A stretch of 64,000 nucleotides of DNA. Origin: Arenimonas sp. SCN 70-307 (GTDB lineage Bacteria > Pseudomonadota > Gammaproteobacteria > Xanthomonadales > Xanthomonadaceae). Positions 1 to 11,785 of this stretch are shown piece after piece. Position 1 is the first letter of the stretch. Each line of letters starts with the position of its first letter. The position numbers and the translations under genes were made by a program. Below the pieces are notes generated by a model. It made no database searches, had not been told where the DNA came from, and saw only the letters and a list, made by a program, of their open reading frames with translations. Location of the stretch: the NCBI RefSeq assembly GCF_001724815.1, contig NZ_MEDO01000014.1:372001-436000 (forward strand). Direction: 5' to 3'.

Positions 1-2087
<2,087 letters not shown>

Positions 2088-2140
2088 CGGGTCGTCCCCT
2101 CGAAAGGTGGGGCGGCGTCGGGCCGCCCGCCTGCATTTGG

Positions 2141-2169
2141 AAATGGCGCCCGGCGGCCGCGGTTTCAAG
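2141..2169 (-). promoter_or_regulatory. sigma-32 type heat-shock promoter for clpB
   Basis: Read on the minus strand, CTTGAAA (2169-2163) is followed after 14 bases by CGCCATTT (2148-2141). The heat-shock consensus is CTTGAAA, 11-16 bases, CCCCATNT, so only one conserved position differs. Transcription would start near 2134 and give a leader of about 45 bases before the clpB ATG, which fits the known heat-shock control of this gene family. Confidence 0.65.
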
Positions 2170-2206
2170 CCGCGCAAGGCGGCGCCGACTGGCCTAGGAT
2201 GTCGGC

Positions 2207-3382
2207 ATGTCCGAAATCGCCATCGAACCGCTGGTCGTTGCCTGCACGCTGCTGGCCGGCGCGCTCGCCATGGCGCTGGCCCTGGCGGGCTCGGCGCGCC
2301 GCCAGCCCGAGCCGGTGCGCTCGGCCCAGATGGCCTGGGCGCGCGGGCTGGCGGGGCTGCCGCTGGGCTGGGTGCTGCTGGAGACGTCTGCCTGGCTGGG
2401 CGTCCATGCCCTGGCGATCCCCGCCAAGATGCTGTTCATGGCGGCCTTCATCGAGTTCCTGCGCGCGATGCACCAGCTCGATGACGACCCGGTCGGCCGC
2501 CGCTGGTTCTGGATCCCGGTGCTCGCGGTGGGCCTGCTTTCCGTGGGTTTCGCCGCGGCACATCCCTCCGACCCCATGCGCACCGGCTTGCTCAACCTGC
2601 TGTGCGCCGCCGCCGCGCTGTCCACGGCGCAGTCGGCGCTCGGGCACCTGCGGTCCGGCGGCAGCCCGCAGGCGGCCGTGCTGGTGGCGGCCTTCGTCGC
2701 GGTCGCCCTCGTGCTGGTCGGCCGGGCCACCCTGCTCTACCTGCCCGCCGATGCCCCGGCCCGGCTGTGGGCCGAATCACCGCTGGCGCAGAGCCTGCTG
2801 CTGGGCACCTGCGTGCTCGGGCCGGCCGTCGCCACCCTGGCCTTCGCGCTGATGGGCGCCGACCGCCTGCTCGACCGGCTCGAACGCATCGCCGGCCACG
2901 ACAGCCTGACCGGCGCGGCGTCACGGCATGCGTTCTTCGAGGCCGCGAACGCCTGCCTGTCGCGGGCCCGGCAGCGTGGCGAGCCGCTCTCCGTCGTGGT
3001 CGTGGACCTCGATCATTTCAAGGCGGTCAACGATGCCTTTGGCCATGCCGGCGGTGATGCCGCCCTGAAGCGGGTGGCCAGCGCCCTGGGTGGCGTGCTG
3101 CGCGACCAGGACCTGCTGGGGCGGCTGGGCGGCGAAGAGTTCGCCGCGCTGCTGCCGGGCGCGGACGCGTCCACGGCCCGGCAGATAGCCGAGCGCCTGC
3201 GCGCGGCCGTGGCCGCGGCGGTGCTGGAAATCGATGGCCAGCGGGTGCCGCTGCGCCTGTCGGCCGGCGTGGCCTGCCTCGGCCCCGGGGACCGCGACCT
3301 GGGCGGCCTTCTCGACCGTGCCGACCGGGGCCTCTACGAAGCCAAGCGCGCCGGCCGCGACCAGGTGGTCTGCACGACCTGA
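2207..3382 (+). CDS. membrane-anchored GGDEF diguanylate cyclase
   Basis: Likely makes cyclic di-GMP from two GTP. The first 220 or so residues form six or seven hydrophobic segments, a membrane sensor of no family I recognise. The C-terminal part is a GGDEF domain with the signature as GGEEF at about 308-312, which is a catalytically competent variant. An RxxD product-inhibition site (RDQD) sits exactly five residues before it, so both the active site and feedback I-site look intact. There is no EAL domain. It is divergent from clpB and ends eight bases before the convergent TPR gene, so it is probably a single-gene transcript. The ligand sensed by the membrane part is unknown. Confidence 0.9.
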   Translation: MSEIAIEPLVVACTLLAGALAMALALAGSARRQPEPVRSAQMAWARGLAGLPLGWVLLETSAWLGVHALAIPAKMLFMAAFIEFLRAMHQLDDDPVGRRWFWIPVLAVGLLSVGFAAAHPSDPMRTGLLNLLCAAAALSTAQSALGHLRSGGSPQAAVLVAAFVAVALVLVGRATLLYLPADAPARLWAESPLAQSLLLGTCVLGPAVATLAFALMGADRLLDRLERIAGHDSLTGAASRHAFFEAANACLSRARQRGEPLSVVVVDLDHFKAVNDAFGHAGGDAALKRVASALGGVLRDQDLLGRLGGEEFAALLPGADASTARQIAERLRAAVAAAVLEIDGQRVPLRLSAGVACLGPGDRDLGGLLDRADRGLYEAKRAGRDQVVCTT

Positions 3383-3391
3383 AGGCGCGGA

Positions 3392-4348
3392 TCAGAGCGC
3401 GCTCATCGCCTTGCGCGCGTCCTCGAGGTCCGGATCGAGCGCCAGCGCGCGCTCGAAGGCCTGCCTGGCGGCCGCCTTGTCGCCGGCCTGGGCGTGCAGC
3501 TGGCCGAGCCGGTACCAGGCGTGTTTGTGCTCGGGCGCGCCGGGCTGCGGGTTCAGGGCCAGGACACGCTCGAAGGCGGCGATGCCCTCTTCGGTGCGCT
3601 GCTCCGACAGCACGGCCGTGCGGCCGATCTGGTACCAGGCGCTGGCCGACCAGGGTTCATCGGCGGCCCAGGCCGTGAAGACGGCGAAGGCCTGGTCCCA
3701 CTCTTCGGCCTGCTGGTGCAGCGCGCCGGCGGCCATGCGGAACATGGCCTCGCCCGGCCGCGCGGCGTAGGCGGCGAGCACCTGCCTGCGCGCCTCCGCG
3801 TCGTTGCCGTCGTGCATGGCGAGTCGCGCCTGGGCGAAACGACCGCGCGGCGGGTCGCGGCGCAGCAGTTCTTCGGCCTGGGCGCGCGCCTTGGATTCGC
3901 TGCCGCCGACGATGCCCGGCGCGCGCAGGTAGTACTCCATCAGCGCAAAGCGGGCATCGTGCAGGGATGGGTCGAGCTCGACGGCGCGCTCGAAGGCGGC
4001 CCGGACTTTCGGCGCCATCGTGGCCTGGCTGAACGCCCCCACCTGGCCGATGCGCGCGCCATAGGCCATGCCCATCCAATAGTGCGACGCGGCATGCCCG
4101 GGCGTCTGGCGCACGAGTTTCTCGGCCAGCTCGAGCGCGCGCTTGGCCTCGCGCTTCTGCAGCAACAGGCGCAACTGCAGCACGCCCACGTCGGGGTCGC
4201 CGGGCCGCGCCTTGGCGAGGGCCTCGATGACCTGCGCGGCGCCGGGGTCGCCCTGCTTCAGCAGCAGGTCGGCCCGCTCAGGCGAGGCCAGGACCGGGGA
4301 AGCGGCGAGGAGAAGGCAAAGCAGCGCGGCGGTCAGGAGAGCGGGCAT
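3392..4348 (-). CDS. secreted/periplasmic tetratricopeptide repeat protein
   Basis: About 318 residues. I chose the ATG at 4348 because it opens a clear signal peptide (MPALLTAALLCLLLAA, then ALA-type cleavage); an ATG ten codons upstream would put prolines in front of it. The mature part is a chain of TPR motifs: an early helix pair rich in ALELAEKLV, then repeats with the AFERAVELDP and AFERALALDP signatures near the middle and C-terminus. No enzyme domain is visible. TPR arrays mediate protein-protein contacts, but the partner is not evident from the neighbours (a cyclase downstream in convergent orientation and pgeF upstream on the same strand, 69 bases away). Function unknown. Confidence 0.8.
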   Translation of the reverse strand: MPALLTAALLCLLLAASPVLASPERADLLLKQGDPGAAQVIEALAKARPGDPDVGVLQLRLLLQKREAKRALELAEKLVRQTPGHAASHYWMGMAYGARIGQVGAFSQATMAPKVRAAFERAVELDPSLHDARFALMEYYLRAPGIVGGSESKARAQAEELLRRDPPRGRFAQARLAMHDGNDAEARRQVLAAYAARPGEAMFRMAAGALHQQAEEWDQAFAVFTAWAADEPWSASAWYQIGRTAVLSEQRTEEGIAAFERVLALNPQPGAPEHKHAWYRLGQLHAQAGDKAAARQAFERALALDPDLEDARKAMSAL

Positions 4349-4417
4349 GGCGGGGTCCGGTGGGGGCGCAGCCGGCATCCTGCGGCAGGCCGGGGGCCGC
4401 CGTCATCCTGCCGGAAG

Positions 4418-5188
4418 TCAGGACGCACCGAGCCAGGCCAGGGTGGCGAGGCGGCCGCTGCGGCCGTCGCGGCGGTGAGAGTAGAAGCGGCTCGGGTCGG
4501 CGATGGTGCAAAGCCCGCCGCCGTGCACGTTGGTTACGCCGACGGCCGCCAGGCGGCGCCGGGCCAGGGCGTAAAGGTCCACGCGCCAGTGACCCGGCCG
4601 GGTGGCGATGAAGGCTTCGGCGGCGCCCGGATCGGGCCCGGTGAAGGCGGCGCGGACTTCTTCGCCGATCTCGTAGTTCACGGGACCGGCGGCGGGGCCG
4701 AGCCAGGCGACGAGCTCGCCCGGCGGCGTGTGCATGGCGGCAACGGTCGCCTCCAGCACGCCGCCGGCCAGGCCACGCCAGCCGGCATGGGCGGCGCCGA
4801 TCTCGCTGCCGTCGCGCGCGGCGAAGACCACGGGCAGGCAGTCGGCGGTGAGGATGGCCAGCACGACACCGGGTTCGGACGTGACGGCGGCATCGGCTTC
4901 GGGTTCGGGTTCGGGCGCGCCCTCTCCCCGGGCCAGCCCCGCCCCGACGCGCACGACCTCCACGCCATGCACCTGCCTGAGCCACCGCGGCTGGGAGGGC
5001 AGCTGCAGCCAGGCCGCCATGCGACGCCGGTTCTCGAGCACCGCGGCCGGCTCGTCGCCGCAGTTCATGCCCAGGTTCAGGCGATCGAACGGCGCCTGCG
5101 AGACGCCGTCGCCGCTGCGCAGGCTGGTGACGGCCCTCACGCCCGGCGGCGCGGGCCAATCGGCGTCGAGCCAGGCCGCGCCGGCCAT
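4418..5188 (-). CDS. pgeF: PgeF/YfiH family (laccase-domain) peptidoglycan-editing factor
   Basis: A 256-residue protein of the multicopper-polyphenol-oxidase-like DUF152 family. Members act as copper/zinc-dependent purine nucleoside phosphorylases and, in E. coli, prevent UDP-MurNAc-L-Ser from entering the peptidoglycan pathway. Metal-site motifs are all present: QVHG with His74, TADCLPV with Cys117, and AAHAGWRGL with His134. The gene follows rluD with only three bases between stop and start, the same rluD-pgeF pairing seen in many gammaproteobacteria, so the two are almost certainly cotranscribed and perhaps translationally coupled. Confidence 0.92.
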   Translation of the reverse strand: MAGAAWLDADWPAPPGVRAVTSLRSGDGVSQAPFDRLNLGMNCGDEPAAVLENRRRMAAWLQLPSQPRWLRQVHGVEVVRVGAGLARGEGAPEPEPEADAAVTSEPGVVLAILTADCLPVVFAARDGSEIGAAHAGWRGLAGGVLEATVAAMHTPPGELVAWLGPAAGPVNYEIGEEVRAAFTGPDPGAAEAFIATRPGHWRVDLYALARRRLAAVGVTNVHGGGLCTIADPSRFYSHRRDGRSGRLATLAWLGAS

Positions 5189-5191
5189 GGT

Positions 5192-6196
5192 TCAGGCCTT
5201 GAAGGCCGCGGTGTCCTCGCGCAGGTCGAGCACGAGGGCCTGCATGTCGGCCGGCATCGGCGCCGACACGGTCACCGCCTCGCCGCTGGCGGGATGGGCG
5301 AAGCTGAGCTTTTCGGCGTGCAGGGCCTGGCGGCGGAAGCCATGAAGGCGGGCCACCAGCGCCTCGGTGGCGCCCTTGGGCAGGCGGAAGGCGCCGCCGT
5401 AGAGCGGGTCGCCGACGATGGGATGGCGCACGTAGGCCATGTGGACGCGGATCTGGTGGGTGCGGCCGGTCTCCAGGCGGCACTCGACCAACGTATGTGC
5501 CCTGAACTTCTCACGCACGCGGTAGTGCGTCACCGCATCACGCCCCCCTTCCTTCACGACTGCCATGCGCACCCGGTCCGTCGGGTGCCGGCCGATCGGC
5601 GCATCCACCGTATTGCCGGCCACCATCGTGCCCTGCACCACCGCCAGGTACTGCCGGTGTACTTCGCGGCCGGACAACTGCTCCACCAGCGAGGTGTGCG
5701 CGCGCAGCGTGCGCGCCACCACCATCAGGCCCGAGGTGTCCTTGTCGAGGCGGTGCACGATGCCGGCGCGCGGCAGCTCGGCCAGCCGGGCGTCGAAGTG
5801 CAGCAGTGCGTTGACCAGCGTGCCGCGCGGGTTGCCCGCGCCCGGGTGCACCACCAGGCCAGCCGGCTTGTTGATGACCAGCACGTCCTCGTCCTCGTGC
5901 AGCACCTCGAGGGCGATGGCCTCGGGCAGGGCGTGGGTCTCGGTCTCGAGCCGCACCGACAGGGTGATCGGCTCGCCGCCGCGCACGGCCTCCTTGGGCT
6001 TGACCTGGCGGCCGTCGAGCAGGGCGTCGCCGGACTTGACCCATTCGGTCAGGCGCGAGCGCGAGAAGTCGGGGAAGAGCTCGGCCAGCACCTGGTCGAA
6101 GCGGCGGCCGGCCGACTCCATGGGCACGGCGGCCTCGAGCAGTTCGCGCTCGTTTTCGTCTGTTTCGGGGGTGTTCTGGGCGGGCATGGCGGGCAT
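5192..6196 (-). CDS. rluD: 23S rRNA pseudouridine synthase RluD
   Basis: Isomerises uridines in helix 69 of 23S rRNA (positions 1911, 1915 and 1917 in E. coli). The 334-residue protein has an N-terminal S4-like RNA-binding domain (about 27-90), then the RsuA/RluA catalytic domain with HRLDKDTSG at 148-156, where Asp151 is the expected nucleophile, and the [10 protein letters not shown] signature further on. I list the ATG at 6196; the ATG three codons later (6187) has a better placed AGGA and may be the true start. The gene is divergent from bamD, an arrangement common in gammaproteobacteria, and heads the rluD-pgeF unit. Confidence 0.95.
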   Translation of the reverse strand: MPAMPAQNTPETDENERELLEAAVPMESAGRRFDQVLAELFPDFSRSRLTEWVKSGDALLDGRQVKPKEAVRGGEPITLSVRLETETHALPEAIALEVLHEDEDVLVINKPAGLVVHPGAGNPRGTLVNALLHFDARLAELPRAGIVHRLDKDTSGLMVVARTLRAHTSLVEQLSGREVHRQYLAVVQGTMVAGNTVDAPIGRHPTDRVRMAVVKEGGRDAVTHYRVREKFRAHTLVECRLETGRTHQIRVHMAYVRHPIVGDPLYGGAFRLPKGATEALVARLHGFRRQALHAEKLSFAHPASGEAVTVSAPMPADMQALVLDLREDTAAFKA

Positions 6197-6299
6197 CCTG
6201 GGCCTGGGTGGGGGCCGGCCCCGGGTTCATGGAGGCGACAGCGGGCTTTCCGGTATTATCCCCGAACTTGCTGCCCGCAGCGCCCAGACCCCGATCCTG

Positions 6300-7139
6300 A
6301 TGACCCGACGCACCGGCCTGTTCCGCAATTTCGCCATCCTGGCGCTGATCCTCGGCCTCTCCGGCTGCCAGACCATCGGCGGCTGGTTCGGCGGCGAACG
6401 CGAAAAGCCCACCGAAACCCTGCCGGTCGAAGAGATGTACGCCGTCGGCAAGCGCTCGATGGAAGGCCGCAACTACAACCGCTCGGCGCAGTACTTCCAG
6501 CGCCTGGTGGCGCGCTTCCCGTACGGCCCCTACAGCGAGCAGGCGCAGCTGGAGCTGGCCTACGTGCTCTACAAGCAGGGCAAGAACGAGGAAGCCACCT
6601 CGGCCATCAACCGCTTCATCCGCACCTACCCGACCCACCGCCACATCGATTACGCCTATTACCTCAAGGCGCTGATCAACTTCGACCAGGGCCGCGCCAC
6701 CCTGATGCGCCTGGCCCGCCAGGACATGTCCAAGCGCGACCTGGGCGCGACCACGCAGTCGCTGGCCGACTTCGGCGAGGTCATCCGCCGCTACCCGAAC
6801 AGCCGCTACGCCCCGGATGCCCGCCAGCGCATGATCTACCTGCGCAACCAGCTGGCCCGCTACGAGGTCGGCGTGGGCGTGTACTACCTGCAGCGCGACG
6901 CCTTCGTGGCCGCCGCCAACCGCGGCAAGTACACGATCCAGACCTATCCGCAGAGCGAGTACGAGGGCGACGCCCTGGCGCTGATGGTGGCGTCCTACAC
7001 CGCCCTGGGCCAGGACGAGCTGGCGGCCGACGCCCGCCGCGTGCTCGAGACCAACTACCCCGACCACGCCTATTTCGGCGGCGACTGGCCGGAGAGCCGC
7101 GGCTTCTTCGGCAAGCTCAACCCCTTCGCCGGCAAGTAA
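6300..7139 (+). CDS. bamD: outer-membrane assembly lipoprotein BamD (ComL)
   Basis: Essential periplasm-facing lipoprotein of the BAM complex, which inserts beta-barrel proteins into the outer membrane. The 279-residue product starts with a lipoprotein signal and lipobox LSGC, so Cys23 is the acylated N-terminus; the following Gln argues against inner-membrane retention. The rest consists of TPR helices, with family signatures LYKQGKNEEA and the RYPNSRYAPDA segment. The ATG at 6300 is the only one that places the signal peptide at the N-terminus. The gene ends 16 bases before a strong inverted repeat shared with the convergent nadE. Confidence 0.95.
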   Translation: MTRRTGLFRNFAILALILGLSGCQTIGGWFGGEREKPTETLPVEEMYAVGKRSMEGRNYNRSAQYFQRLVARFPYGPYSEQAQLELAYVLYKQGKNEEATSAINRFIRTYPTHRHIDYAYYLKALINFDQGRATLMRLARQDMSKRDLGATTQSLADFGEVIRRYPNSRYAPDARQRMIYLRNQLARYEVGVGVYYLQRDAFVAAANRGKYTIQTYPQSEYEGDALALMVASYTALGQDELAADARRVLETNYPDHAYFGGDWPESRGFFGKLNPFAGK

Positions 7140-7155
7140 GCCCCGCCCTTGATCC

Positions 7156-7219
7156 TGTAGGAGGGCCTTCAGGCCCGAAGCTCTTCGCCAAGAGCTTCGG
7201 GCCTGAAGGCCCTCCTGCA
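7156..7219. repeat. inverted REP-like doublet, probable bidirectional terminator
   Basis: A 27-base arm (7159-7185) is perfectly complementary to 7190-7216 around a four-base loop CGCC; with one G-T wobble the stem reaches 30 pairs. Each half has the form TGTAGGAG, a small GC stem around TTCA, then CGA, which matches the single element at 10853-10875. It is therefore two REP units head to head. It fills the gap between the convergent bamD and nadE stops and would block transcription from both sides, although neither side has a run of T. Confidence 0.8.
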
Positions 7220-7220
7220 T

Positions 7221-8849
7221 TCAGTCCCGCCAGCCGGTGGTGATGGGATAGCGCCGCTCGCGTCCGAAGGCGCGATGCGAGAGCTTGGGCCCCGGCGCCG
7301 CCTGGCGGCGCTTCCACTCGTTGATGCGCAGCAGGTGCAGCACCCGCGCCACGGTGTCGGCGTCGAAGCCGGCGGCGACGATCTCGGCCGGCGAAAGGTC
7401 CTGGTCCACGTAGCGCAGCAGGATGCCGTCGAGCACGGCGTAGGGCGGCAGCGAATCCTGGTCGGTCTGGTTCTCGCGCAGCTCGGCCGAGGGCGGCCGG
7501 GTGATCACCTCTTCCGGGATGACCCGCGAGATGCGGTTGCGCCAATGGCACAACGCCGTCACCTCGGACTTGTAGAGGTCCTTGATGGGCGCGAAGCCAC
7601 CGCACATGTCGCCGTAGATGGTGGCGTAACCCACCGCGTATTCGCTCTTGTTGCCCGTGGTGAGCAGCAGGCCGCCGAACTTGTTGCTCAGCGCCATCAT
7701 CAGCGCGCCGCGGCAGCGCGACTGCAGGTTCTCCTCGGCGACGCCGGGCTCGAGGCCCGAGAACAGCGGCGCGAGGGCCTGCAGGAAGCCCTGGAACGGT
7801 GCCTCGATGGGCACGGTTTCGAGGCGGATGCCGAGCATGCGCGCCTGCTCTTCGGCCAGGTCGTTGCTCAGGTCGGAGGTGAAGCGCGAAGGCAGGCGCA
7901 CCGCGGCGACGTTGCGCGCGCCGAGCGCGTCCACCGCCAGTGCCGCCACCAGGCCCGAGTCGATGCCGCCCGACAGGCCCAGCCAGACGCGGTCGAAGCC
8001 GTTCTTGCCGCAGTAGTCGCGGATGCCGCGGACGATGGCGCGCCAGGCCAGGGACTCGCGCGACTCGTCGTCCTCCTCGGGCCAGTGCACGCGGGTGAAG
8101 CGGCGCGTACCGGCGGCGTAGTCGGCCACCAGCCAGTGTTCCTCGAAGGCGCGCGCGGCCGGATGCACGTTGCCGTCGCCGTCGGCCAGCACCGAGGCGC
8201 CGTCGAACACCAGCTCGTCCTGGCCACCGACGAGGTTGAGGTAGGCCAGCGCGGCGCCGCTTTCCTGCACGCGCAACGCCACGAGCGCGTCGCGCTGGGC
8301 GGTCTTGTCGCGCTCGAAGGGCGAGGCGTTGGGCACCAGCACCAGCTCGGCGCCCCGGGCCACGGTCTCGGCCAGCGGCTCGGCGAACCACAGGTCCTCG
8401 CAGATGACCAACCCCACGGTGACGCCTTTCACCTCGAAGGTGCAGGCGCCGCCGTCGGGGTCGATGTCGAAGTAGCGGCGCTCGTCGAACACGGCGTAAT
8501 TGGGCAACTCGCGCTTGCGGTAGGTCGCCTGCACCTTGCCGCCGGACAGCACGCTGGCGGCGTTGTAGACGATCGAGCCGGCGGCCTGCGGCCAGCCGAC
8601 CACGGCGGTGATGCCGGTGCAGGCCCTGGCCACCTCGGCCAGCGCCGTTTCGCAGGCCTCGAGGAAGGCCGGACGGTGCACCAGGTCCTCGGGCGGGTAG
8701 CCACTCAGGGCCAGCTCCGGGAACAGCACCAGGTCGGCCCCGTGCACGTCCTGCGCCTCGGCCACCAGCGCGGCGATGCGCGCGGCGTTGGCCTGCACGG
8801 CGCCGACCGGGAAATCGAACTGGGCGAGGGCGAGGCGGAGGGTGGTCAT
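7221..8849 (-). CDS. nadE: glutamine-dependent NAD+ synthetase
   Basis: Final step of NAD biosynthesis: amidation of deamido-NAD using glutamine and ATP. The 542-residue protein fuses an N-terminal nitrilase-type glutaminase with a C-terminal synthetase. The glutaminase triad is visible as Glu45 (FPELALSGYPPEDL), Lys112 (YRKRELPNY) and Cys150 (LVICEDLWF). The P-loop SGGIDSG lies at 293-299, followed by the TGNKSE segment typical of NadE. The ATG at 8849 overlaps the TGA of the upstream acyltransferase as ATGA, so translation is probably coupled to it. This is an odd partnership with no obvious metabolic link. Confidence 0.96.
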   Translation of the reverse strand: MTTLRLALAQFDFPVGAVQANAARIAALVAEAQDVHGADLVLFPELALSGYPPEDLVHRPAFLEACETALAEVARACTGITAVVGWPQAAGSIVYNAASVLSGGKVQATYRKRELPNYAVFDERRYFDIDPDGGACTFEVKGVTVGLVICEDLWFAEPLAETVARGAELVLVPNASPFERDKTAQRDALVALRVQESGAALAYLNLVGGQDELVFDGASVLADGDGNVHPAARAFEEHWLVADYAAGTRRFTRVHWPEEDDESRESLAWRAIVRGIRDYCGKNGFDRVWLGLSGGIDSGLVAALAVDALGARNVAAVRLPSRFTSDLSNDLAEEQARMLGIRLETVPIEAPFQGFLQALAPLFSGLEPGVAEENLQSRCRGALMMALSNKFGGLLLTTGNKSEYAVGYATIYGDMCGGFAPIKDLYKSEVTALCHWRNRISRVIPEEVITRPPSAELRENQTDQDSLPPYAVLDGILLRYVDQDLSPAEIVAAGFDADTVARVLHLLRINEWKRRQAAPGPKLSHRAFGRERRYPITTGWRD

Positions 8850-10780
8850 CGGGACTCCGTGTCGGGGGCGGCATCGATGGGGCGCCGAGTGTAGCGCGCC
8901 GGGTCGGCGGCGTAGGCCTCGGCGAAGCCGAGGGAGGCCGAGGCGCTGATGTGGTTCGAGTCCCAGAACAGGGCGAAACCATGCCGCGCCGGCGGGCATC
9001 GCCGTTCGTCGCAGAAGTAGTCGGTGGGGTCGACCAGCTCGACGTTGGGATGCCGGCGCGCCAACTCGTCGAGCTCACGCCAGGCCCGCGCGACCCGCTG
9101 GCGATGCGCCGGCGCCGTTCGGCTGCAGCTGTCCTCCCAGCCCAGGGCGATGCAGTCCGGCGCAGGCTGGCTGAGGTCCGGCAGCGGCCCCATCACGAGG
9201 ATGCGGCGCACATGGCCGAGTTGCTCCAGCACCTGCGAAAGGGCCGCCACGCGTTCGCCGAGTTGTGGCGGCGCCGCACCCACTTCGGAATAGCCGATCG
9301 GCCAGCGCTGGGCGATGACCAGGATGTCGAGCGGCCGCATTGCCAGCCAATCCAAGGCGAGCCCGTTGAAACGTACACAGTCATCACCAGAACCGGCGTC
9401 ACCCGGACCGGGCGGACAGGAATTGAGCGTCAGCGGTGCCGCCGACGCATCGCCGGCCTCGGCCAGCCACCAGGCGTAGGGCTGCCATGCCAGCGCGTGC
9501 GAATCACCCCAGAGGGCATAGGTGGGCGGCACGCCGGGCCGGGAATGGCAGGCCTCGGGCTTGAGTGCGCGCACCTCGTCGCGGGTGTCGAAGTGGCATT
9601 GGCCGAGGATGGAGGGCAGGTCCTGGCGCGCGGCATCTGAGATTTCGCGCACTTCGGCAGGCAGTCGATCGATCCGGGCAAGGGCCGCCACTGCGACCGC
9701 AGCGAGAACGCAGGCCGCAAGCCCCGCGCCCAGCGCCCGCGCCGGGGCGATGCCGGGCCGCCGGAACGGCCGCTCGACGAAACGCCAGCTTGCCCAGGCC
9801 AGGACGAGCGCCGCGAGGCACGCCAGCAATCGCAACCCTATCCCGGCCGGTTCGGGCCACGCGGCCTCTGCGATAACGAGCAACGGCCAGTGCCACAGGT
9901 AGAGGGAGTAGGAAACCAGCCCGAGCCCGACCATCGGTCCGGAGCGCAGGAGGGAGGCGACCCAGCCGGACACCGCACCGCGATGGATGGCCAGCAGCGC
10001 TAGCGACGTCCCCGCCACGACCGGCATCGCGCTTTTTCCTGGGAAAGGCCCCCAAGCTCCGGTCTGGAGGCAGGCAAGCAGCACCAAGGCCAATCCTGCC
10101 GGCAATGCGACGCGGGACAGCCGGCCCGCGTGCGCCGCGGCCGGCGACAGCGCCACCAAGCCACCCGCGGCTAGCTCCCAGAAGCGCGCCGGCATCTGGT
10201 AGAAAGCCCGCTCGGGCTGAATGTTCACCCAGTACTCGGCGAGCAACAGCGATCCCAGCGCCAGCATTGCCAGTCGGCGCGCAGGCGCACCGGGCGCGAA
10301 GCGCAGCAGCGCCACAAGCAGCAACGGGTAGACGAGGTAGAACTGCTCCTCGACCGCCAACGACCACAGATGCAGCATCGGTCGCATTTCCGCGCCGGCA
10401 TCGAAGTAGCCACCCGTGCTGGCCTGAAAATGGAAGTTGGCCAGAAAGGCCAGCGCATGCAGCGACGACGTCGCCGCCTCGTCCACCAGCGACTCGTGCC
10501 GGCCCATCGGCCCAGCCAGAAGCAGCATGACGCCCAGCAGCATCGCCACCAGCGCCGGCAGCAGGCGCCGAGCGCGCCGGGCGTAGAACGCGGTGAAGTC
10601 TATGCGCCCGTTGGCGGCCCATTCGCGAACGAGCAGCGCCGTAATCAGGTAGCCGGAGAGGACGAAAAAGACATCAACGCCGACGAATCCGCCAGGCATT
10701 GCGCCGGGCGCGGCGTGGTAGATGACCACTGCCGCTACGGCGATGGCCCGCAGCCCGTCGATTTCCGGCTTGTGTTCCAG
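8846..10780 (-). CDS. OafA/YrhL-type membrane O-acyltransferase with C-terminal SGNH domain
   Basis: Predicted to O-acetylate a cell-surface glycan (O-antigen, exopolysaccharide or murein). The N-terminal 350 or so residues form the acyltransferase-3 membrane domain with about ten helices and the LHLWSLAVEEQFY motif; the periplasmic C-terminal part is an SGNH domain with GDSH near 425-428 and DSNH near 607-610. Start choice matters. No ATG, GTG or TTG precedes the conserved family opening EIDGLRAIAV; the first standard codon is GTG at 10729, which would delete it. A CTG at 10780 yields EHKPEIDGLRA and has GAGGGGG about five bases upstream, so I propose a CTG start. The preceding in-frame stop is at about 10812. 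It lies downstream of sucCD and overlaps nadE. Confidence 0.85.
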   Translation of the reverse strand: MEHKPEIDGLRAIAVAAVVIYHAAPGAMPGGFVGVDVFFVLSGYLITALLVREWAANGRIDFTAFYARRARRLLPALVAMLLGVMLLLAGPMGRHESLVDEAATSSLHALAFLANFHFQASTGGYFDAGAEMRPMLHLWSLAVEEQFYLVYPLLLVALLRFAPGAPARRLAMLALGSLLLAEYWVNIQPERAFYQMPARFWELAAGGLVALSPAAAHAGRLSRVALPAGLALVLLACLQTGAWGPFPGKSAMPVVAGTSLALLAIHRGAVSGWVASLLRSGPMVGLGLVSYSLYLWHWPLLVIAEAAWPEPAGIGLRLLACLAALVLAWASWRFVERPFRRPGIAPARALGAGLAACVLAAVAVAALARIDRLPAEVREISDAARQDLPSILGQCHFDTRDEVRALKPEACHSRPGVPPTYALWGDSHALAWQPYAWWLAEAGDASAAPLTLNSCPPGPGDAGSGDDCVRFNGLALDWLAMRPLDILVIAQRWPIGYSEVGAAPPQLGERVAALSQVLEQLGHVRRILVMGPLPDLSQPAPDCIALGWEDSCSRTAPAHRQRVARAWRELDELARRHPNVELVDPTDYFCDERRCPPARHGFALFWDSNHISASASLGFAEAYAADPARYTRRPIDAAPDTESR

Positions 10781-10820
10781 CGCCGCCCCCTCGCCTGCCT
10801 TTCGCGAGGATCATAAAGCG

Positions 10821-10844
10821 AAGAGCCGCCCGAGGGCGGCTCTT
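10821..10844. terminator. hairpin after sucD
   Basis: AAGAGCCGCCC (10821-10831) pairs perfectly with GGGCGGCTCTT (10834-10844). It lies between the sucD stop and the acyltransferase start. There is no U-tract in the sucD direction, so it may be an mRNA-stabilising or attenuating stem as much as a true terminator. Confidence 0.5.
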
Positions 10845-10852
10845 CAACAGCT

Positions 10853-10875
10853 TCGCGGCTTGAGCCGCTCCTGCA
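10853..10875 (-). repeat. single REP-like element
   Basis: On the minus strand it reads TGCAGGAGCGGCTCAAGCC then GCGA: a GC stem (GCGGCT...AGCCGC) behind a conserved TGCAGGA head. The 23-base length and layout match each half of the doublet at 7156-7219. It sits just past the sucD stop. Such elements in Pseudomonas and Xanthomonadales are spread by RAYT transposases; none is encoded in this window. Confidence 0.65.
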
Positions 10876-10889
10876 GGGAAGCCGCAGAA

Positions 10890-11765
<876 letters not shown>

Positions 11766-11785
11766 GGGTGGGTTGTCCTTCAGGC

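Noticed and set aside
3494-7243. Very long open frame on the plus strand through pgeF and rluD
   Set aside because: It is a mirror of GC-rich genes on the other strand; the protein is low-complexity and rich in G, A, H and Q with no family match, while the minus-strand frames are clear pgeF and rluD.
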